Shown: one piece after another, positions 49,986-58,996 of the stretch
Layout: the number at the start of each line of letters is the position of its first letter
Position numbering within the stretch: the stretch's first letter is position 1
DNA from: Eukaryota sp. TZLM1-RC
Taxonomy: Eukaryota; Metamonada: BaSk clade
Assembly (NCBI GenBank): GCA_040285825.1
Contig: JAUPSS010000002.1
Location: forward strand, 3,782,001-3,846,000
Direction of reading: 5' to 3'
DNA length: 64,000 bases
Made by a program: the position numbers and the translations under genes
Notes under the pieces: generated by a model
Told to the model about the DNA's origin: nothing
The model's database searches: none
Seen by the model: the letters and a program-made list of their open reading frames with translations, nothing else

Positions 49986-51581
49986 ATGAGCCATCCCTTG
50001 TACACCATTCAGTGTCGATATCACTGCCCACGAAATAGTTCCTTTGACCGTTATATTCTTGAAATCCTCCCCGATAACAATATTCAACTGAAGCCTGCAA
50101 TAGAGTCCACCTCTGCTCTTCTCAATACATGTCACCATTTCAAACTCCAGAACGCCCAGATAGAAGTTCTTTCTTTCAGTTCTTCTTCACTCTTTGGACT
50201 GCACATAACCACCACTGATACACAGGTGCATTTAGAGTTTGATAACGAGGAGCTACGGCGCCGTCTCCTAGACAAACTGCTTTCACACATACCCTCTCTA
50301 CACATCTCTCCCAGTTCCGATAAGGTCATTCCTTGTCTCACACAGTCGAGAAAAGTCAACATTTTTGACCGCTTTGGGCTATGCTTCTATCAAACTCTAT
50401 CCACTGATTGGTCTCCTTGCAGACTTCTTCTTAACGAAAAAAGTCTCTATGTATTATCAAATGACTCCGACGATGACGTCATCTATCACGTGAGGCTCAA
50501 AAAAGTCTTTTGTTTTCTGGACGCCCCTCATCTGTTTCCCAAACTAAATCGATCAATTATTGGCTCAACTTCGGAAATTTCTGATATAATTATTTTATCA
50601 ACCAATTCTTTTTTAGATTTCCCTTTAAATACTTGTAATTATTTCTGCTTGGGTTTTTGTAATTTCACTTTTGCATTGAGCTGGATCAAGGATATTAGTA
50701 GGAATATTTACTTACTCACAGGACGTAACTTGGAAATTCCCTTTTGGATGCATTTTTTAACTGAATTTATTTGGAAAAAAGGTGAAGGCATTACTGGACT
50801 TATTTTTAAAAAAAGATTTTTTATACTTCACAAAGCTATTTTACTTTATTTTAATGATCCAAATGACACCCATCCACTGGGCTCTATACCATTAGAATTA
50901 AGTGTTAACCTACCACTTTCTGTTGGTGATTTTGATTTAAAATTAGAGTGTAAACGGAGCAATAGCCTTGAATCCACTAGAACTTGGCATTTGAGATTTC
51001 AGTCAACCAAGGTTCGTGATTTATGGTCTAACGTTTTGACCAAAGTAATTAAAGGTCATTGGAAAGTCTCTACACTTAGTTTGGAAAGAAAAGATAGAGT
51101 TTCTTCTGTTGAATCTCTTTATGATCCTGATGACGTTCCTGATGACGTTTCCTCAATGAAAAGTACGGTTATGCTAAACTTTAAACCAATGAGTGGTTAT
51201 TTAGATAAATTGGGCCAAATTAATCGTACTTTTAAGAGAAGATTTTGCAAACTTTTCCCAGGTGAATTACTGTATTTCGAAGATGACTCACCTTTAAGCT
51301 TTCCACTGGGAATTATTTCCTTATTGGGATGCGAAGTAGACTTTGGTAGTAAATACTTGGACTCTGAAGATCGGAATGTTTTTTGTGTTAAATCACCTTC
51401 TAGGCTATGGGTATTTAGATCTGATGATTTTACAGGAACTCGAGATTGGATCGATGCTATTCAATTAGCTATTAATTGTAGTCGAACTTCTGTACCTTCA
51501 AGTAGCGGTAGTGAAAAGTTCAAAAGATTAAAACATTCAAAGTCAAAACCACTTATAGAAAGTCCTCTTAGTAATATTTAG
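49986..51581 (+). CDS. Protein with two pleckstrin-homology domains
   Basis: 531 residues, intronless. Residues 1-250 are unassigned (beta-rich start, SSSSLFGLHITTTDTQVHLEF). PH1 spans about 255-355: GLIFKKRFFILHKAILLYF, then WHLRFQSTKVRDLWSNVLTKV with the invariant C-terminal Trp. PH2 spans about 398-503: MSGYLDKLGQINRTFKRRFCKL, LYFEDD, and TRDWIDAIQLAI with its Trp. Basic residues in the PH2 beta1-beta2 loop (NRTFKRR) suggest phosphoinositide binding. It is probably a peripheral membrane signalling or trafficking adaptor; no catalytic domain is visible. The C-terminal Ser/Lys tail may be phosphorylated. Confidence 0.8.
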   Translation: MSHPLYTIQCRYHCPRNSSFDRYILEILPDNNIQLKPAIESTSALLNTCHHFKLQNAQIEVLSFSSSSLFGLHITTTDTQVHLEFDNEELRRRLLDKLLSHIPSLHISPSSDKVIPCLTQSRKVNIFDRFGLCFYQTLSTDWSPCRLLLNEKSLYVLSNDSDDDVIYHVRLKKVFCFLDAPHLFPKLNRSIIGSTSEISDIIILSTNSFLDFPLNTCNYFCLGFCNFTFALSWIKDISRNIYLLTGRNLEIPFWMHFLTEFIWKKGEGITGLIFKKRFFILHKAILLYFNDPNDTHPLGSIPLELSVNLPLSVGDFDLKLECKRSNSLESTRTWHLRFQSTKVRDLWSNVLTKVIKGHWKVSTLSLERKDRVSSVESLYDPDDVPDDVSSMKSTVMLNFKPMSGYLDKLGQINRTFKRRFCKLFPGELLYFEDDSPLSFPLGIISLLGCEVDFGSKYLDSEDRNVFCVKSPSRLWVFRSDDFTGTRDWIDAIQLAINCSRTSVPSSSGSEKFKRLKHSKSKPLIESPLSNI

Positions 51582-51689
51582 TGTAATTTTAGTTTTAGTT
51601 TTTGTAAATAGTGATACTGTACTTATTTTATTGATTTATTTTGCTTTGTTTGATTCTTGTATATTTTCATAAATTTTCTTTTCAATTGA

Positions 51690-52500
51690 TCAACATTATT
51701 TATTTATGTTCTACGAAGAATCAAATAAAAACAAAACAAAATAAAACACATAAGAAACTAAATTCTCCACGCCAACTCTTGATGAATCCTTATAAAGTTT
51801 GGGCGTCGTTAAACTCAAATACTTGGGAACACTTCTGTACAAAGCGAAAATGATACGATTCTTCCATAAATTCCCTGCAAAATTCTTACCACTTGAACGA
51901 CATAAATTACCAAAATCATGGATGAAATTCAAGGCGGATTGTCCAATGTTGCCAAAAATTGAAAAGGCAAAAGGAACAAACGAAAACTTCGAGTAAAGAT
52001 TCTTATTTAAATCATTTAATATCTCAGTATATTAATCTCTCTTACGATCTTCAGCCTTGTTAAAATGACCATTAGTACTAAGTAAAACATCATTGCGATA
52101 AACAAAAGCAAAGGGATCAACTGTAGTGAAATCAACAACAACTTGAGAGGAATCCACAAAAGGAGCAATTAAATCACCTCGACGTGAATTAAACAGATTA
52201 TCATCACTATAATGCTTCAACAAAGGTTCTACTTTGCAACTAAAATTGTAACACTTGAACATCTCATATGTCACATCACGAACGGCATTATGAAGAACAG
52301 ACCTATATTGGAGAAATTTCTTACAACTCACAATATGACGGAAATTGGCAGTAGGTTTTTTGTTACAAATACAATAAGAATTGTCCAAAAGACCACTTGG
52401 ATACATCCCTAATCTCAACAGCATGTTTTTTTTCCAAGCTTCAAGATCAACATTACGTTTTTTATGAAGTTGAAGAATAAAATAATTTGGTTCAGCATTG
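51690..52500 (-). mobile_element. Family-4 non-LTR retrotransposon relic, 3' part
   Basis: Frames 52032-52424 and 51711-51932 encode CICNKKPTANFRHIVSC (zinc cluster), RSVLHNAVRDV, RRGDLIAPFVDSSQVVVDF (RLE motif) and a C-terminal NFIHDFGNLCRSSGKNF. The layout equals families 1-3 but the sequence is distinct. A T-rich/A-rich end lies near 51720, about 110 bp after the PH gene stop. Confidence 0.75.
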
Positions 52501-52889
52501 GACTATTAATGTTTCAATTCTGTCACTAATGGGAATCTTTTTCATGAATGAATAGTTTGTGAAAATATAATTGTGTTGTCCAAAAATGAAATATAAAATG
52601 AAACAGCAAAAGACAATGATGCTCGATCACGTGTCGGAAACTAACATTTGTGAGGAATAGAATTTCAAATCAAAGCACAATCAGAATACAATTATGAATT
52701 TCAAAGAAAAACGTTTCTGGCTTGTGGCCAAATTTTATAGTTGTGATAGACTTTGGGTATACTTCAGATCTATTACTAAATGATATCACGATCAAATGAT
52801 AGTTAAAGCGGCAACATTTCAAAATGCATAAAATTACTAACAACTATATATTAGTGGAACAGTTACATTTTAAAACAAGTAAAAAAGTT
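52501..52889. other. Intergenic, nothing seen
   Basis: AT-rich, closed in all frames. Confidence 0.35.
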
Positions 52890-53992
52890 AATTTATTTTA
52901 TTTATGAATTTCCTCGTAGAATTCCTGATGATTCTCATCTGTCAGTTCCTAGTTGCAGTCCATATTGGCATGAGTTATGTTGTGAACTTGATAGATTGCC
53001 ACCACAAATTTGGACCAAACGTTTTCCCCAATCAATTCCAGAAATTCCAAACCGATCTCTGTTTAATTTGCAGTTTTGCTGTAAAAAGCTTCAACAAAAA
53101 TTGTCAAAGTTTTTTGAAAGCTTGAATTTTGATGTTAGACCTGGCTTGGCCAAGAAAAAGAATCCCGCTTCTGCAAATCTTTGACAAGATATGTGTGATA
53201 GTACTTCTTCTGCCTTTGTAACAACAATTCCTCAAGATTATGGCACTCTCTTAACTGATTCTGCTTGGACTTTGAATATGAAATTTTATCTGGCCTGATA
53301 ATTTACCTCATAATTTAATTTGACTTAATTTAACTCGAAAAATTGCAATTACTCATTTCTTAAATTGTAAACATTTTATTACTTTTAGAAGCAAGGTTCA
53401 TGATGCTGTAAGAGACCAATTATATTGTATGTGTAAGTCTTATAGAATTGAATCCTTTTTGTAACCTCTGTTGTCCAATCTGTTTAATACTGAAGATGAT
53501 TTTCATAAGAATAATAGAGGTGATGTCATATTACCTGGATTAGATGGAAGTTTCATTTTATTGGATGTAATGTCTGTTGATCCTTGTAATGCCTCAAATG
53601 AAAGGCTTGTTAATTCTGAAATTCACAATCCTCTTTCAAATGCTGAAAATTTCAAAATCAAAAAATACAATGAACCTCTGTCCAAATTGTCCAGTCTACA
53701 GCATGCAAATGACAATTTGTATCCATTTGTATTTTCTCTTTTTGGTTCACTTGCTCCAACGGCTATACGTTTTTTGGATGATTTTGAAATGATTGTAAGG
53801 TGAAGAACTAACAGAAATTTCAACAGATTGTTTTGGCAAAATAGAATTGTGTTTTCTATTTTTAAGGGGATGTTGAAGACGGTTTCTGATGCTTTGCTTT
53901 CTCTTGGATATCACTATGAGAGAGTTGCATCTAGTGTTTTTGTTTTGGGAGAGATGGATTTTTTAGATGTTCATTTATAGGTTTTTAATAAA
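52890..53992 (+). mobile_element. Family-3 non-LTR retrotransposon, 5'-truncated
   Basis: Begins in the linker (LPPQIWTKRFPQSIPEIPNRS), continues through a degraded zinc cluster and RSKVHDAVRDQLYCMCKS to the endonuclease frame 53471-53803 (NRGDVILPGLDGSFILLDV, MSVDPCNASNERLVNSEI), then a stop and the C-terminus MDFLDVHL. It matches the 21715-22600 copy closely. Confidence 0.8.
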
Positions 53993-54668
53993 ATTAATGA
54001 TACAGAAAAAAGTTGCATTTTAAAACTCACATAAACCTTGACTAATGTTTTTACCCCATCAATTGAAGGAAATGAGATTTTTGTCATTCACTTGAATAGA
54101 CACTCGTTTATTTTTAAACTGCGTAATATTATTCAAAATGGAGTTAATATAGGTACTCAATAAATGAAACAAATTTTCAAAAGGAGGTTAGTGGTGAAAT
54201 CTTGCAATGGAGCAGCACAAATGCGTTACATTTACACAACATCACAAAGTGTGTTAGCAGTAGCTAAACGTGACTTGTCTCTTTAGGAAAGTGATCACGT
54301 CATCATGCTTTTAAATTTTATGTTTAGTGCACGAAAATCACAAAGTGGACAGCGAAAGTTGTTTAGTCCGACAGTTAGACATTGTGCTATTGTTGAATTC
54401 GTGCAATTTTTCTATCTCAATGGTGTCTCAAAAAGATTTCAACAAAGGGAAAACAGTCACTGAAAGTCAAAATCTTTGGAACAATTAAGTCTGTTTTCAG
54501 AAATCATTTACGTTACTTTTGGAAAATGCTGTTTATTCATTCTTTATATTCAAGACGCGAGTATCTGACACATCGATAGGTCAGCTCAACCAACCATCCA
54601 ATGATTTTGGTGGAAAAAAACCAATGTATCTATCAAGTGCAGGTCAACCAAAATAGATTCTCTAAATA
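53993..54668. other. Intergenic, no gene seen
   Basis: About 670 bp of AT-rich sequence with all frames closed; possibly eroded retroelement upstream of the family-5 relic. Confidence 0.35.
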
Positions 54669-55215
54669 ATGAATGAAGATGAAAATACTTTTAAGAAACG
54701 CCGTTCTGTTTTAATTACCCCTGTGCCTGATGGTGTGATCAAAGTTGTTGATGTTGTCACTGTTGATGTTTGTAAGGATTCAGCAATTGATTTTGCCTAA
54801 AAAGAAGAAACTCCGTTCTGCATTTCTGAAAAGAGCAAAATGAAAAAGTACAATGAACCCTTATCTCAGCTAGGACGTGTTGAGCATGTAAAGTATCAGC
54901 TGTTTCCATTTGCTGTTTCTCTTTTTGATAAAAGTGGAATATCCGGCATTAAATTTCTCGAAGGTTTCAGAACTTTAATAAAAGAAAGAGCGGGAAAAGA
55001 ATTAAACTTTAATTTCTGGCACAATAGAATTTTTTTCAGTGAACTTAGAAAACAATTCCGAAATGTTAACCAAAACACTGTTACAATTAGGAACAGAGTA
55101 TGAGAATCGCGCATTGAAGAGGTTTGATGATGTTGATGCGTGTATTGAGGATATTGAGTTTTAGTTTTGTTTGTTTAATGTCTTGTGAGCATATAGATCA
55201 ATAAAATTCTTTTCA
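54669..55215 (+). mobile_element. Family-5 non-LTR retrotransposon relic, 3' end
   Basis: Frame 54840-55103 encodes MKKYNEPLSQLGRVEHVKYQ, LFPFAVSLF, FLEGFRTLIKERAGKELNF and FWHNRIFF, the post-endonuclease region seen in families 2 and 3. Upstream codons (VIKVVDVVTVDVCKDSA) keep the endonuclease Asp region. The tail has GATCAATAAAATTC. Confidence 0.7.
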
Positions 55216-55636
55216 TAATAATACTTTTTATAATTCTTTTTATAATTCTTTTCAAAATAATGAATTCTTCTTAATCTATTCTTTTGTCACAGGCAATATC
55301 TACTGTGAATTTCACTTATCATACATTCCCCTGTGAAAATCACTCCTGTTTTCAACTTTCTCAATGTCTACTCACAGGCTGTACGAGACATGTAGCATCA
55401 TTTGACAAAAACAATCATGGTATTCATCAATGAGCTACCTCACTTAAATACACCTACTGCTTTTACAGAACAAAGCCTCGCGACTTGATGTATCTAAGTG
55501 GATCTACCAAATGCTACTAAGGTATTTGTAGATCGGTCTCAAAAGTTTTTCAAAAAAATCAAAAATCAAATAAAAAACTCAAAATAAAATATCAGTTTTT
55601 CCAAAGTTTTTGTTTCTGTATGCTCAGGTTCCCCAC

Positions 55637-57590
55637 TCATCTCCTCAACAGAGCTTCTGGGCAAATGTATCTTTCAGGCCACAATTCCGCTTTCTTCTTA
55701 ATTTGGATATTTTTTGCAGAGGAAATATCTCTGTCATATACTGTTTGACACTCAGTACAAATACGCATCTGCCATGAGTCTGCTAGAATATTCTCAGCCA
55801 TGCAACAACTTGACAGTTTGCTTGTATTAAATTCACTGGTTGACAAGTGCTTCACATCCTTTTGATAACACAACCATTTTTTGAAAGCCCTTCCTGATCC
55901 GTATCGATTGACTTTTCGGCATTGAGAAGGGAAATTAGCAGAACCCACAGCAAGATAGAGTTTATCATTATGTCCTGCCAGCCTTTGAAATTTGTTGAGA
56001 GTCTCTCTGAACCGTCTCTCTTTTCGTCTGCGGTTATCAAATTTAATTATTTTCCATTTCTGGCGATTACTTTCCAAATACACTTTCCTCCTGACCAAAT
56101 TCCAATGGTTCAAATATTGGTTGAAATTTTGAACGGAATATTGGTTGGGAGAGTGTTTACTGGGTGAAGGTTTTGTCATGTATCTTCTGCCAGTTGGACA
56201 AGGGATAACTCCACATTGATTATCATTTAAGAAGTAACCACATAATCTTGATTGGCCAAGATCAACGCCGATAAGGGGGCTTTCAGGTAAAATTTCGACT
56301 GGATGTCTACGTCTTCGATTGGGCATTTTTTTAGTACCCTTCAACTGTGTTTCTCTGGTTTTGTTGGCATTAGGGTCACTTTTCATTTCATTTTTTGATC
56401 TTCTTTTCTTTTTCGGTGGTTCATCCAGCTCATCTGTGTTTTCTCAGTCATAATTTTTACCTTCAAAGGTCAAAAGCAGTTCATTACCATTAGTTTTCAA
56501 TAAAATTTTGTTAATCTATTTTTCAAACTTTTTCTGTTGATATTGAATTTTTGGTGAGGACATTGTTTGAATATTCGTTTCAGACATGTATTTTTGATAA
56601 ACTTTGTTTTGGAAGATGATCCTTCAATAATTGGAAATTTTTTCACATAGTGGAAAATTTGTGAAGGTATTCAATAAATTTAGAACCTTTATGAGAAGCT
56701 AAAGGTATTATTCTAATTTTCTTCCAGCAATGCATATGAGAAAAGAAAGTGAGTAAGTACTGTGAAATTTTAAGATTGAAGAGAAAAAGCTCACCAATTT
56801 CCTTTGATGAAAAAGTGATTTTACCATGTGAGGACAGTAGGGAGGCAGTGGTAGGAAATCTTTGAAGGAGATTCAAGATAAACTTACATGCATTTAATAA
56901 AAAGAATCTTTCTCTTGAATTATTCAAATTGAAATTGATGTAGTATTCAAGAACAGAATCAACTACTACTTCCTCGGGTTGGGCTAGTGGTTCATCTGGC
57001 AAAAGTGAAAGAATATTATTTGCACAGACATTTGTTTTATCCAGAACTCTACAATGAGCACGAATAAAGTTTTTTGTCCAGGATTGACAAATTTTATGTA
57101 AACTTGTCTTCACGTTAGACGCCAATTGACGAGTTCGACAAGCAAGGTAAGGACAAAGCCCTTTTCTATTGATAAAATTACAATTCTGAGATTGCAGCCA
57201 AGCATTGAGAAAAAGATTTAATGAATTTCTGTAAGGCACTAAAGAATTTTCCCACACAGAAACAAGAGACCTGTCTTGTGGGCATTCAGGAAGAAATCGA
57301 TTGTAAAAGATATGGAGTAATTGGCGTTGGCCTTTAAATGTGGAAGGCTTAGGAAAAGAACCAGTGGTGATGACGGTCATAAACAGATACCATACATCCT
57401 GTTCCACTAAAGCTCTAGATGCCAACGGAAAATTTAGAAGAAAAGATTGAAGCAATAAAGAAGCTTCATGACAAATCTCGCTGACCACAGGAAGGTCAGT
57501 CCGAATTTGTTGCACCGCTGCAGGGTTCAGCAGCGAGTTATGTGCACAAGACCGAGTGAATACACGTGACACAGAGTGAATGTTTGTCAT
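55637..57590 (-). pseudogene. Second copy of the 651-codon Fanzor, decayed
   Basis: Aligns along the whole length of 34506-36461. Lesions visible by comparison: a 1-bp loss near 56670 ends the N-terminal frame (56643-57590, 315 codons); another 1-bp loss near 56515; and a C-to-G change creating TGA near 56447. The C-terminal frame (55637-56386) keeps LIGVDLGQSRLCG, TSEFNTSKLSSCC, RICTEC and YDRDISSAKNI. The 3' non-coding region with its hairpin is also kept (55301-55636). Confidence 0.9.
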
Positions 57591-57797
57591 TTAGTGAGAG
57601 AAAACAGCTCATCTATCAAATTTTACACTTGTCACCCTATGTTCGACTTCTTGTTGCCTGTTCTGGGAGGTTTTCAACCCTCAACTTTGTTTTGGGAGGT
57701 TTTCACTATTCTTACACTTTCCCCTCATTTCATAAACTAGGTTCATAAACTAAGTATCCTTTGTAAAAGTTTCTGGAATTTCAACTCTATGTAACTC

Positions 57798-58220
57798 ATG
57801 AAAGACGCTCTCAGCATCATCAACAGATTAGTCCACGATACTTCTTTGTCTAAAGAACGTTTTTTTGTTGGTTTTGAGGATAGATTTGGCGGTGTATTCT
57901 TCCTCCCTCTTCACGATTTTCTTGCCTTATCTGTACCATCTCACAGAATTCGCTACATATCTAAAGGAAACTCAATTCTCTGGTCTCGCACAAAACGAAT
58001 CAACCTTATTGGCTCTGTTGCACCTTCTGTTTCTTTATTCTCATCTCCAACACCTGGTGTTTTCTCCCGATATTTTCCTCCTCATGCTACTGGTAGAAAG
58101 AATTTCCAGTTACCCTTCTTCTCTAACATTGTTTCTTGTAGTGTAGGTGTTCATCATACATTGGCACTCACTGCTTGTGGTAATTGCTATGGATTTGGTC
58201 TGAACAAATCTACCAATTAG
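57798..58220 (+). pseudogene. DUF504 (MJ1316)-RCC1 fusion fragment
   Basis: 140 codons with an ATG. Residues 1-75 match the DUF504/MJ1316 domain: ALSIINRLVHDTSLSKERFF, VGFEDRFGGVFFLPL, VPSHRIRYISKGNSILWSR, domain residues linked to recognition of RNA ends with cyclic phosphate. Residues 110-140 start an RCC1 propeller repeat (SCSVGVHHTLALTACGNCYGFGLN). The next RCC1 residues (QLGNNYP) are in another frame and then stop, so the propeller is missing. It may be expressed as a short protein, but truncation and the shared frameshift favour a pseudogene. Confidence 0.65.
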
Positions 58221-58996
58221 GCAACAACTACCCCCAAAGCAGCACTTTCAAACCGTTTTCCTAAGATTTTTTAGAAATTCAATCAATTTATCTATCCTAA
58301 ATGAACCCTGGAGAAAACCAAAAGTCGAAATGCTATACGACACGTGTGGATAAGGTTTGTCAAGTGGCATAAAGGTAGTTAGTGTTCATCATCTACTGAG
58401 ATTTCATGTTATTATTGATTAGCTACTTGCTTCAATTGTGATGTATCCGGGACAATTCCACAGAAATGATACTATCAATAATGATTGAAGTTTGTTAACA
58501 ATAATTGAGTTCTGCGCAACAGTGAAAAGATTTCTGTATGTATGTTATCATGAAGCTTCAGTTGTTTTGATGAACACACAACCATCCTTTTATGAACAGC
58601 AATAATAAATCCTCTATTAATGAGAAAAACATTAAAACAACCAACAAAAGATTCACATATTTACACTGTTGTGGCAACATGTCAATGCTAAAACATTAAA
58701 ATCAAATAATTAAGCCATATTTATTTCTATGCAATACAAATCCAACTATTCTTATTGTTTAGCTTTCATTGACAAGCTTCTTCCTAAAGTTAACAGTCAA
58801 ATAAAAGTTAAAAGTCAAATAAAGTTTTATAGACCACAGCTGACGGAGAGAATTGATGTTTGAAAGAATTTCAAAGGTCAAAGGCATCTCAATAGGTCAG
58901 AAACACAAAAAAGGGATTAGGGAGGGATTAGGGAGGGAAGGGAAAAAAAGGGATTTGTATTCAACCTAAAATTCAACCACAGTAATATCTTTCAAA
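58221..58996 (+). promoter_or_regulatory. Duplicated J-protein promoter now upstream of the coiled-coil gene
   Basis: 58261-58988 equals the 5' flank of the J-protein gene (33107-33860) in reverse. The purine-rich AGGGATTAGGGAGGGATTAG region lies 60-90 bp before the ATG at 58997. Only 8 bp (58989-58996) between the duplication edge and the ATG are unique. Confidence 0.7.

Larger units (their letters stand above)
55301..58988. repeat. Arm B of the 3.6-kb inverted duplication
   Basis: Reverse-orientation match to 33106-36736. It contains a decayed Fanzor, the DUF504-RCC1 fragment with its ATG, and the promoter region that now precedes the coiled-coil gene. An extra A/T-rich stretch of about 60 bp (around 55545-55605) is absent from arm A. 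Confidence 0.92.
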
